From positions 124,001 through 188,000 of the forward strand of contig NZ_JARNTW010000007.1 in assembly GCF_029433105.1 (NCBI RefSeq): DNA of 64,000 bases, in the 5' to 3' direction. Below are positions 25,749-34,006 of this stretch, in pieces; position 1 is the first letter of the stretch, and every line of letters begins with the position of its first letter. A program made the position numbers and the translations under genes. The DNA is from Runella sp. MFBS21 (GTDB taxonomy: Bacteria; Bacteroidota; Bacteroidia; Cytophagales; Spirosomataceae). The notes under the pieces are model-generated. The model ran no database searches, was not told where the DNA came from, and saw only the letters and a list, made by a program, of their open reading frames with translations.

Positions 25749-26362
25749 GAAGATTTTATCGGAGCGAAGCCCCTGAAATTTTAACAGTAATAAAAGATGG
25801 TAAACCCCTTTGGCAGGTCTATGGCGAGGAATATGCTCAAAAACGTTTAGCCAAAGCCAAACCTTTGTTCAAGTTTCAATGGCCGCAAGTAAAAGGCAAA
25901 ACACTAAACCAACATCTTTTACCTGATTTGAAGGCAATGACTGATGACCATTGCTCATACTGTGACGGGTTTCCCCTGAAAAGAGGAGATGATACCATTG
26001 ACCATTTTCATCCAAAAACAAATCCAGCGTTTTATGAAGAAGTTTGTAAATGGGAGAATTTGTACATTGCTTGTAAGCATTGCCAAGAAGCAAAAGATGA
26101 CGATTTTGAGGAAAAACTATTAAGGCCAGATGGCGCTGATTATCAATACAATCGTTATTTTGTATATGACTATATACAGCATAAAATTTTACCGAATCCC
26201 TTAGCTTCATTCCTAGAACGAGAGAGTGCAGAAAAGACCATTGAAATCCTTGATTTAAACCATATTAGCCTTTGCATAAGTAGGAGGCATTCATTCCAAC
26301 GTCATGATAAAGATGACAACCCCGTATTGTCGGATTACGATTTTAGGTTTATGTTTGAATAA
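25745..26362 (+). CDS. HNH endonuclease of a Septu-like system (PtuB-like)
   Basis: The 205-residue protein contains a zinc-ribbon HNH nuclease: Cys70 and Cys73 in HCSYCDGFPL, the catalytic Asp-His at 86-87 in TIDHFHPK, Asn105 in WENLYIAC, and the second zinc pair Cys110/Cys113 in CKHC. LLRPDGADYQYNRYF behind it is typical of the TIGR02646-type HNH proteins paired with AAA ATPases in Septu and some retron systems. It starts inside the last codons of the ATPase gene (ATGA overlap), indicating translational coupling. It probably cleaves nucleic acid when activated by the ATPase partner. Confidence 0.85.
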   Translation: MRRFYRSEAPEILTVIKDGKPLWQVYGEEYAQKRLAKAKPLFKFQWPQVKGKTLNQHLLPDLKAMTDDHCSYCDGFPLKRGDDTIDHFHPKTNPAFYEEVCKWENLYIACKHCQEAKDDDFEEKLLRPDGADYQYNRYFVYDYIQHKILPNPLASFLERESAEKTIEILDLNHISLCISRRHSFQRHDKDDNPVLSDYDFRFMFE

Positions 26363-26386
26363 AAATTAGATTTTAGAAATTTTTTC

Positions 26387-27181
26387 ATGCAACAATATCA
26401 CGACTTACTTCGCCATATTTTAAACCACGGTACTCGCAAAACTGACCGTACGGGTACGGGTACTATTAGTGTTTTTGGGTATCAAATGCGCTTCAATTTA
26501 CAAGACGGTTTTCCGCTGGTTACTACCAAAAAAGTGCATACCAAATCCATTATTCATGAGCTTTTGTGGTTTTTGAAGGGAGATACCAATATCAAATACC
26601 TCAAAGACAATGGCGTGAGTATTTGGGACGAATGGGCCGATGCCGACGGAAACTTGGGCCCCGTATATGGCAAACAATGGCGTAGCTGGGAAGCTCCCGA
26701 CGGGCGAGTGATTGACCAATTTCAGGATGTATTGAAACAACTCAAAAACAATCCTGACTCGCGCCGAATCATTGTATCTGCTTGGAATCCAGTAGATTTG
26801 CCTAAGATGGCTTTAAGCCCTTGCCATGCTTTGTTTCAGTTTTATGTGGCAGACAACAAGCTCTCTTGTCAGCTCTATCAGCGTAGTGCTGATGTGTTTT
26901 TAGGAGTGCCGTTCAACATAGCAAGTTATGCTTTATTGACGATGATGATTGCCCAAGAGTGTGGTTTTGAGTACGGCGATTTTGTCTGGACAGGCGGTGA
27001 TACGCATATTTATCTCAATCATTTGGAGCAAGTAGAATTGCAATTATCGCGTGAACCGAGAGTGTTGCCCGTGATGAAATTAAATCCAGAGATAAAAAGT
27101 GTATTTGATTTTTCATTTGAAGACTTTACGCTTGAAAACTACAACCCTTGGCCTGCCATCAAAGCACCAGTGGCTGTGTAA
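26387..27181 (+). CDS. thyA: Thymidylate synthase
   Basis: The protein is 264 residues, exactly the E. coli ThyA length, with the catalytic Cys146 in [11 protein letters not shown]. Other conserved elements are [11 protein letters not shown] at the N-terminus, [32 protein letters not shown] and [13 protein letters not shown]. It methylates dUMP to dTMP using methylenetetrahydrofolate. It follows the Septu-like pair by 24 nt, probably by chance of insertion since it is a housekeeping gene. The starch-locus regulator begins 12 nt after its stop, so read-through transcription into that gene is possible. Confidence 0.97.
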   Translation: MQQYHDLLRHILNHGTRKTDRTGTGTISVFGYQMRFNLQDGFPLVTTKKVHTKSIIHELLWFLKGDTNIKYLKDNGVSIWDEWADADGNLGPVYGKQWRSWEAPDGRVIDQFQDVLKQLKNNPDSRRIIVSAWNPVDLPKMALSPCHALFQFYVADNKLSCQLYQRSADVFLGVPFNIASYALLTMMIAQECGFEYGDFVWTGGDTHIYLNHLEQVELQLSREPRVLPVMKLNPEIKSVFDFSFEDFTLENYNPWPAIKAPVAV

Positions 27182-27193
27182 AAATTGATAAAA

Positions 27194-29080
27194 ATGAGGT
27201 ATATCGTTGGGTTGGTGCTGTGTTGGCTTGTACCTTTTTGGGGGAAATCCCAAATCAGGATGGAAGTAATCCAACACGCGCCTTTCAAAACGGGAAACCA
27301 CCGCCTTTTTCTGGCTTCGGATTTCAACAATTGGCAGCCTGGCGACCTCAAATATGAATTTAAGCGTCAAGAAGATGGTACTTATTTCTTGAATTTACCT
27401 GATACACTTCGTCACTTTAAGTATAAAATTACGCAAGGAAGCTGGGGATTAGCAGAAGGAGATGCCCACGGAAATAGCCGACCTGACCGTACTTATGAGC
27501 AATCAGCAGAGGCCAATCCCAAACTTATCCAAATAAAACTTGACGGTTGGGAGTCACATTCTACGTATCGGTTTGTAGTGACCGAAATCCCTCCCAATAC
27601 TCCCAAGGATGCCACCCTTTATATTACAGGAAACTTCAACAAATGGGATCCTGGCGACGAATACCACCGCCTTAGCCCACAAGTTGATGGCACTTATCGG
27701 GTTACGATTGTATCTGATTTAGAGCGTATTGAATATAAATTTACGCGAGGTGATTGGGACACAGTAGAAGGTCGAGAAAATGGGAAAACCCTTCCCAATA
27801 GGCTGTTATATCGCGAAGAAGTAACTAATAATGACAACATTGAAGTAAAAATCATCAGTTGGGAAGACCTTTCAGGTACTTTTCGTTCTATTTCAGTCTA
27901 TGATTTGTTGTTGTTGTTTTCGGCATTTCAGAGTTTGCTATTGATTATTGCCATTACTTCTATGCAAGATTACAACCGTCCAGCCAATCGGTGGCTGGTG
28001 GTAGCGCTCGGCTTTAGTGCGTTGATTGTGTTTATTAGGGTCGTAAGTGCTTATAAAGAAGTGGCTCAAAATTATACCAAATTGCTGCTAGTGCCTGATT
28101 TTGTTTTGTTTCTCTACGCGCCTCTCTTTTACTTTTATATTCAAAAATTACTTTTCAAGACCTCCAAACTTCCCGCCAAATGGTGGGGGCATTTTGTACT
28201 GCCGGGCGTTCAGTTGATGTTATATCTTCCGTATTTTTTTATGGAAGAGAAAAGCCTTCAACTCAAGATTGTAAACCGCGAAGCTGATTTGGTATGGCTT
28301 TTTTGGGGTATGGGGAGTATCGCATGGATTGTCAACGTTTATTATTGGTTATCGTGTCGTAGGGTGATTCGCAGCTACCGGGTGCTTTATACTACCCAAT
28401 CCTCTTACGAACAAAACCTCCAATACCTATCTACGGTGCTTGTGCTACAGGCTGTGTGTTTAGCATTATGGCTGTTTTCGGGGGTCATTTTTTGTATTGG
28501 TTATTTCTTGGGCATTGATACAGGGTTTATTGTGCTCAAAAGTATCGATACTATTTGGCTTGCTTTCTCTACGATTCCCTATTTCTTAGGGTATTTTGCT
28601 ATTCACCAACCTGAGATTTTCAAACTCCCCAATCAACCTATTCCATTCTTAAATCCCAACGAATCGCCTTCGGTAGTGATTCAGGATGCAATGACTCCCC
28701 TGATTGAAAAAGAACCTGAGCTTCTGGAAAATCTCAACAGCTACAAAGAAAAAATTGAGGGTTTTATGAATAAACAAAAACCCTATACCAATGCTGGCCT
28801 AACCCTCAATGAACTCGCCTCTAAACTAAAGATGTCGCCGCATCTTCTCTCTAAAGTCATCAATGAAGGGTACGACAAAAATTTCTTTGATTTTATCAAC
28901 GAATACCGGATCGAAGAATTTAAGCAGCGTTTTGAAGACCCTCGAAACCGGCAATATACCATGTTGGCTATTGCATTTGAGGTGGGTTTTAACTCCAAGA
29001 CGGCTTTTAATCGTGCCTTCAAAAAAATGACACAACAAACTCCCCGTGAATACTTCTTCGAATCTCGCGTAGAAGATTAG
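27194..29080 (+). CDS. Transmembrane AraC-type regulator with two extracytoplasmic starch-binding-like domains
   Basis: I use the ATG at 27194 (MRYIVGLVLCWLVPFWGKSQ), giving 628 residues; the in-frame TTG three codons earlier is less likely. After a signal sequence come two CBM48/CBM20-like modules, each with the glycogen-binding-type motif (LASDFNNWQPGD near 38, ITGNFNKWDPGD near 142). Seven hydrophobic helices follow (about 235-472), then a linker and a C-terminal AraC double HTH (about 525-622) with LNELASKLKMSPHLLSKVIN and AIAFEVGFNSKTAFNRAFK. An odd TM number places the sugar-binding part outside the inner membrane and the HTH inside. It probably senses alpha-glucan in the periplasm and controls the susC operon that follows. 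Confidence 0.87.
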   Translation: MRYIVGLVLCWLVPFWGKSQIRMEVIQHAPFKTGNHRLFLASDFNNWQPGDLKYEFKRQEDGTYFLNLPDTLRHFKYKITQGSWGLAEGDAHGNSRPDRTYEQSAEANPKLIQIKLDGWESHSTYRFVVTEIPPNTPKDATLYITGNFNKWDPGDEYHRLSPQVDGTYRVTIVSDLERIEYKFTRGDWDTVEGRENGKTLPNRLLYREEVTNNDNIEVKIISWEDLSGTFRSISVYDLLLLFSAFQSLLLIIAITSMQDYNRPANRWLVVALGFSALIVFIRVVSAYKEVAQNYTKLLLVPDFVLFLYAPLFYFYIQKLLFKTSKLPAKWWGHFVLPGVQLMLYLPYFFMEEKSLQLKIVNREADLVWLFWGMGSIAWIVNVYYWLSCRRVIRSYRVLYTTQSSYEQNLQYLSTVLVLQAVCLALWLFSGVIFCIGYFLGIDTGFIVLKSIDTIWLAFSTIPYFLGYFAIHQPEIFKLPNQPIPFLNPNESPSVVIQDAMTPLIEKEPELLENLNSYKEKIEGFMNKQKPYTNAGLTLNELASKLKMSPHLLSKVINEGYDKNFFDFINEYRIEEFKQRFEDPRNRQYTMLAIAFEVGFNSKTAFNRAFKKMTQQTPREYFFESRVED

Positions 29081-29124
29081 ATATTGCCTCTTCATTCAAG
29101 CCATTTATTTCTTCTTTTTCTGCT

Positions 29125-29153
29125 AAAATAGGTGCCACCTTATAAAGTGGTAC
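29125..29153 (+). promoter_or_regulatory. Candidate operator, copy 1
   Basis: The stretch holds AAAATAGG followed by a 22-bp dyad, GTGCCAC (29132-29138) to GTGGTAC (29147-29153), with one mismatch in the arms. It recurs 81 bp downstream with the same geometry. It probably binds the AraC-type regulator encoded just upstream. Confidence 0.5.
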
Positions 29154-29205
29154 ACACTTATTTGTTGTAATGTACTCATTGTCAATTTGTTGTACGTATT
29201 TCTGA

Positions 29206-29234
29206 AAAATAGGTTCCATCTCAAAAAGTGGAAC
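29206..29234 (+). promoter_or_regulatory. Candidate operator, copy 2
   Basis: AAAATAGG is followed by the perfect 6-bp arms GTTCCA (29213-29218) and TGGAAC (29229-29234), a 22-bp dyad like that of copy 1. The right edge lies about 21 bp before the presumed -7 element, where a class II activator would sit in place of a -33 box. Confidence 0.5.
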
Positions 29235-29255
29235 GACGATGGGGTATATCTATGG

Positions 29256-29263
29256 TACTTTTG
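29256..29263 (+). promoter_or_regulatory. Candidate -7 promoter element of the susC operon
   Basis: TACTTTTG matches the Bacteroidota -7 consensus TAnnTTTG. No good -33 TTTG is visible at the usual distance, consistent with activator-dependent expression from the adjacent dyads. The leader to the ATG at 29341 would be about 70 nt. Confidence 0.45.
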
Positions 29264-29340
29264 CAAGAACAATTTGACTATTAGTTTATTCAAAGTCAAT
29301 TTTCTGCTTCTTAACTACTAATTTTTTTTAATTCAAACCT

Positions 29341-32313
29341 ATGATTATTCAATTCTATCAGTTGGGAAATCGGTCAAATGTACGTTTGAGACGATTAGGA
29401 TACTTGATGATGGTATGGGTTTTGGCGAGTATGTCGCTAATGGCCCAAGACCGCGCAGTGTCGGGAAAAGTAACCGAGAGCAACGGAGCCATATTGCCGG
29501 GCGTGAGTGTGTTGGTAAAGGGTACTGTAAGAGGAACCCAAACCGATGGCAATGGAAATTACAAATTGGAGGTTCCGGCCAATGCCACTTTGGTTTTTAG
29601 TTTTGTGGGAATGCTTACGCAAGAGGTTCCAGTAGCCACACGCACCACTATTGACGTGGTTTTGGAAAACGACAACAAGCAACTTGCTGAGGTGGTTGTG
29701 ATAGGTTATGGCTCACAACGTAAAAAAGACCTTACGGGTTCTATTGCCGCTATCAATTCTGCTGACTTCAACAAAGGCAACATCGCAACTCCTGACCAAC
29801 TTGTGGCAGGTAAAGTAGCGGGGGTGCAAATCACACCCAACGGCGGGGCGCCTGGAGCAGGTAGCACTATTCGGATTAGAGGCGGAGCTTCTTTGAATGC
29901 TAGCAACGACCCTCTTATTGTGATAGACGGTGTGCCACTCGACAATGGCGAAGTGAGAGGCGCGGCCAATCCCCTGAGTTTGATTAATCCCAACGACATC
30001 GAATCATTCAACATCCTGAAAGATGCCTCAGCTACGGCCATTTATGGGTCTAGGGCTTCTAATGGGGTAATTATGATTACGACCAAAAAAGGCAGAAAAG
30101 GGGATGTAATGCGTGTCAATCTCAGCACGCAAGCATCGGTAGCCCAGCGTAATGGTCAAATCGATGTACTGAGTGCAGACGAGTTTCGGACTTTGGTAAA
30201 TACCTACGGAACATCTACTCAAAAATCTCTCCTTGGCGCTGCTAATACCAATTGGCAAGACCAAATCTACCGCACCGCTATCAGTACCGACAACAACCTG
30301 AGCGTAACAGGCTCACTGAAAAGTACTCCTTATCGGGTTTCGGTAGGATATACCAATCAAAACGGTATTTTGAAAACTTCAAACATGGGGCGTACGTCAG
30401 CTTCTATTGGCTTAACACCCATGCTACTCAATAACCATTTAAAGGTTGACATCAACCTAAAAGGCTCTTCTATCAACAATACTTTTGCCAATCAAGGAGC
30501 GATTGGGGCGGCAGTAGCTTTTGACCCTACGCAGCCTGTTTTTTCAGGAAATGAAGCCTATGGCGGCTATTACGAATGGGTCAATGCTGATGGCAAACCC
30601 AACACTATCGCCACCCGAAACCCGCTAGGTCTATTGAACTTGACCAATGATAAAAGTAAGGTGCTGCGCAGTATCGGAAATATGCAGTTGGATTATAAAT
30701 TCCATTTCCTACCCGAACTCCATGCCAACTTAAACCTGGGGTACGACCTTTCAAAAAGCGATGGTAACAAACTTATTCCAGCTTCGGCGGCTTCCAATTT
30801 TAGCAATGGGGGCGAAAAAACAGTCTATACTCAAGACCGTAGCAACAAACTCCTTGATTTTTATCTCAATTACGTCAAAGACATCGCCAAAGACATTCGC
30901 CTTGATTTGATGGCAGGCTATTCGTACCAAGATTTTATCAATACGACTACGAGCATTACGAAAGATGCCGCCGAAACAAAAATCATTAATGATAGTCCTT
31001 ATAAAACCCAAAATACGTTGGTTTCCTTTTTTGGGCGTGCCAATCTGAATCTGCAAGACCGCTATTTACTCACGTTTACATTGCGTCGTGATGGTTCCTC
31101 ACGTTTTGCCAAAGAAAACCGCTGGGGTACTTTTCCGTCGGCAGCCTTTGCTTGGAAAATCAACGAAATGGATTTCTTGAAAGGCTCTAATGTGTTGTCT
31201 GATTTGAAGTTACGTCTGGGATATGGTGTTACGGGTCAGCAAGATGTAGGTCAAAACTTCGCTTATTTGGCGCGTTATACGCCAAGTACAGCTACCGCAC
31301 AACAACAACTTGGTAATACTTTCTATACCACACTGCGTGCCGAAGGCTACAACGCCAACATCAAGTGGGAGCAAACCACGACCCAAAATGTAGGCTTGGA
31401 TTTTGCTTTCAAAAAAGCACGCCTTTCGGGAAGTGTCGATTATTACATCAAAAAAACCATTGATCTTCTCAATGTAGTGCCTATCGCCGCAGGCACCAAC
31501 CTGACCAACGAAATCTTGTCGAATGTAGGTTCGATTGAAAACCAAGGCGTTGAGTTACTATTAAATTACAATGCCATCAATACCGAAGATTTTACGTTGG
31601 ATTTGGGCTTCAATGCGACTTACAACCAAAACAAAATCACCAAACTCACCTCTGCCAATGACCCGAATTATAAAGGAGTACTCGTAGGAGGTATCGCTGG
31701 AGGGGTTGGAAGTACAATTCAGATTCATTCGGTGGGCTACCCTGCGTCTTCGTTTTTTGTCGCACAGCAAGTATACGACGAAGCTGGCAAGCCCATTGAA
31801 GGGGTGTATGTAGATCGTAACAAAGACGGCAAAATTACCATCGACGACTACTATCATTATCAGTCTCCCGCCCCAAGGGTATTCTTAGGATTCAATGCCC
31901 AAGCTACTTATAAACAGTGGAGCGGTGGTTTTGTGATGAGAGGCAATTTTGGAAACTATGTGTACAACAACGTCGTCTCGGCCAATGGTGTGTTGCAGGC
32001 TTTTCAAGGTGCCAACAACTCCCTTGCCAACGTAGTGCCTAATGTCAACGTGACTCAGTTTGCTACGCCTCAGTACTTCTCTGATTATTATATGCAAAAC
32101 GGCTCATTCCTGCGTATGGACAATCTTTTTGCGGGCTATAATTTGGGTAATGTTTTTGGTGGAAAAACCACCGCTCGCATTGCGGCTACGGTTCAAAACT
32201 TATTTGTCATTACGAAATACACTGGCTTAAACCCCGAAGTAAGCGGCGGTATCGACAACAATATTTATCCCATTCCGCGTACTTACACCCTTGGTCTCAA
32301 CATCGGTTTCTAA
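29341..32313 (+). CDS. SusC-like TonB-dependent transporter of the alpha-glucan locus
   Basis: The 990-residue outer-membrane protein has a signal peptide ending near SLMAQ, a carboxypeptidase-regulatory-like domain (VSGKVTESNGAILPGVSVLV), the EVVVIGYGSQRKKDLTGS plug boundary, a plug with GAPGAGSTIRIRGGASLN and SLINPNDIESFNILKDASA, and a barrel ending LGLNIGF. It has no STN domain, so unlike the transporter at 10-13.5 kb it should not signal to a FecR protein; the AraC-type regulator upstream takes that role. With SusD and SusE behind it, it should import malto-oligosaccharides across the outer membrane. Confidence 0.95.
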   Translation: MIIQFYQLGNRSNVRLRRLGYLMMVWVLASMSLMAQDRAVSGKVTESNGAILPGVSVLVKGTVRGTQTDGNGNYKLEVPANATLVFSFVGMLTQEVPVATRTTIDVVLENDNKQLAEVVVIGYGSQRKKDLTGSIAAINSADFNKGNIATPDQLVAGKVAGVQITPNGGAPGAGSTIRIRGGASLNASNDPLIVIDGVPLDNGEVRGAANPLSLINPNDIESFNILKDASATAIYGSRASNGVIMITTKKGRKGDVMRVNLSTQASVAQRNGQIDVLSADEFRTLVNTYGTSTQKSLLGAANTNWQDQIYRTAISTDNNLSVTGSLKSTPYRVSVGYTNQNGILKTSNMGRTSASIGLTPMLLNNHLKVDINLKGSSINNTFANQGAIGAAVAFDPTQPVFSGNEAYGGYYEWVNADGKPNTIATRNPLGLLNLTNDKSKVLRSIGNMQLDYKFHFLPELHANLNLGYDLSKSDGNKLIPASAASNFSNGGEKTVYTQDRSNKLLDFYLNYVKDIAKDIRLDLMAGYSYQDFINTTTSITKDAAETKIINDSPYKTQNTLVSFFGRANLNLQDRYLLTFTLRRDGSSRFAKENRWGTFPSAAFAWKINEMDFLKGSNVLSDLKLRLGYGVTGQQDVGQNFAYLARYTPSTATAQQQLGNTFYTTLRAEGYNANIKWEQTTTQNVGLDFAFKKARLSGSVDYYIKKTIDLLNVVPIAAGTNLTNEILSNVGSIENQGVELLLNYNAINTEDFTLDLGFNATYNQNKITKLTSANDPNYKGVLVGGIAGGVGSTIQIHSVGYPASSFFVAQQVYDEAGKPIEGVYVDRNKDGKITIDDYYHYQSPAPRVFLGFNAQATYKQWSGGFVMRGNFGNYVYNNVVSANGVLQAFQGANNSLANVVPNVNVTQFATPQYFSDYYMQNGSFLRMDNLFAGYNLGNVFGGKTTARIAATVQNLFVITKYTGLNPEVSGGIDNNIYPIPRTYTLGLNIGF

Positions 32314-32367
32314 GCACAAAAACGAATGGATTTGAGTTTGATAAAACTGTTTCTCAAAAACAATACA

Positions 32368-33963
32368 ATGAAGAATTTCATCAATAAAAATATAGCTTTA
32401 GGAGGAATTGCCTTATCGTTGGCGGTATCCTCTTGTATCAAAGACCTGGATCGTCAGCCTTTCAATGAAGTCACTTCCGCTACGGTCTATAACGACCCCG
32501 CCGCTTACAAACAAGTAGGCGCAAAACTATACGCTGGCTTGATGCTTACAGGGCAGCAAGGCCCTGCTGGCGACGACCGCACCAAAGATATCAAAGGCCA
32601 AGATGAAGGCTTTTCGAGCTATTTACGAAACTATTGGTATCTGCAAGTACTCACTACCGATGAGGCCGTCATCGCTTGGAACGATGCTGGTTTGCCAGAA
32701 TTGCACCAAATGAAATGGTCTTCCAACAATGCTTTCGTGAGAGGTTTCTACAATCGAGTATTTTATCAAATCGCTTCTTGTAATGAATTTATTCGCGAAA
32801 CAAGCGATGCTAAACTTTCGGAAAGAGGAGTGACAGGGGCGGTGTTGGCCGATGCCAAAGCCTTACGCGCCGAAGCTCGATTCTTGCGGGTATTGAGCTA
32901 CTGGCACGCGCTTGACTTATTTGGTGGAAATGTACCTTTTGTGACCGAAAGCGACCTAGTAGGCTCTGCCCCTCCTAAACAAACCAATGCCAAAGATTTG
33001 TTTGCTTACATTGAGTCGGAGTTAAAAGCCATTGATGGTGAGTTGGTTGATGCGCGCAAAAACGAATACGCTCGCGCAGACAAAGCCGCCGCTTGGATGC
33101 TTTTGGCAAAACTATACCTTAATGCGGAAGCGCAGGGTCAAGGCAATCGCTACGCTGATGCCGCCACTTACGCCAAAAAGGTAATTGATGCGGGCTATAA
33201 TTTACAAGCCAAATACGAGGATTTGTTCAAAGCCGACAACCACAATTCGCCAGAAGTGATTTGGGCACTGGCCGCTGATGGCAATCGCAGCCAAACTTGG
33301 GGTGGGATGACTTTTCTTTGCCATGCGCCAGTGGGTGGTTCGATGCCTGCTTCTAGCTACGGTCTTGACGGAGGCTGGGGCGGTGTACGCGTAACGCCTT
33401 CTTTTGTCAAACTGTTTGCTGACCCTACGGGCAAGACCGACAAAAGAGCGATGTTTTATACGGACGGCCAAAAGTTAGAAATCAACGAAATACCGACTTT
33501 TACCGACGGCTATGCCATGCCTAAATACAAAAACATCACCTCTACGGGAGCCGTTGGGAGCAATCTCACGCATCCTGATACCGATTTTCCGATGTTTAGA
33601 TTGGCCGATGCGTACTTGATGTATGCCGAAGCTGCTGCACGCGGTGCAGGAGATAAGGCCTTAGCGGTGGAGTATGTCAATAAACTCCGCGTGAGAGCCT
33701 ATGGCAATGCTACTGGCAACATCACTTCCAGTGAGCTTACGCCAGATTTTGTACTGGCCGAGCGTGCTCGCGAACTGTCGTGGGAAGGAAGCCGCCGTAC
33801 CGATTTGATTCGCTTTGCCAAATACACAGGTTCATCGTACTTATGGTCGTGGAAAGGTGGCGTAAAAGACGGCGCTTCGGTGCAAGATTACCTCAAAATC
33901 TTTCCGCTTCCTTCAACCGACCTTACCGCCAATCCTAATCTGATTCAGAATACAGGCTACTAA
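32368..33963 (+). CDS. SusD family starch-binding outer-membrane lipoprotein
   Basis: The ATG at 32368 (MKNFINKNIALGGIALSLAV) gives 531 residues and a lipoprotein signal ending SSCIKDLDRQP; the earlier in-frame ATG would spoil the signal peptide. SusD family features are the N-terminal SCIKDLDRQPFNEVTSATVY, the helical LRAEARFLRVLSYWHALDLFGG and the C-terminal LAERARELSWEGSRRTDLIRFAK with a final LKIFPLPSTDLTANPNL. It forms the lid of the SusC channel and binds the glucan on the cell surface. It starts 54 nt after SusC and is followed by the SusE-like gene. Confidence 0.95.
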   Translation: MKNFINKNIALGGIALSLAVSSCIKDLDRQPFNEVTSATVYNDPAAYKQVGAKLYAGLMLTGQQGPAGDDRTKDIKGQDEGFSSYLRNYWYLQVLTTDEAVIAWNDAGLPELHQMKWSSNNAFVRGFYNRVFYQIASCNEFIRETSDAKLSERGVTGAVLADAKALRAEARFLRVLSYWHALDLFGGNVPFVTESDLVGSAPPKQTNAKDLFAYIESELKAIDGELVDARKNEYARADKAAAWMLLAKLYLNAEAQGQGNRYADAATYAKKVIDAGYNLQAKYEDLFKADNHNSPEVIWALAADGNRSQTWGGMTFLCHAPVGGSMPASSYGLDGGWGGVRVTPSFVKLFADPTGKTDKRAMFYTDGQKLEINEIPTFTDGYAMPKYKNITSTGAVGSNLTHPDTDFPMFRLADAYLMYAEAAARGAGDKALAVEYVNKLRVRAYGNATGNITSSELTPDFVLAERARELSWEGSRRTDLIRFAKYTGSSYLWSWKGGVKDGASVQDYLKIFPLPSTDLTANPNLIQNTGY

Positions 33964-34006
33964 TAGGCTAGAAATGAGTTGTTTCTCTAATTAATTGAGC
34001 ACAAAA

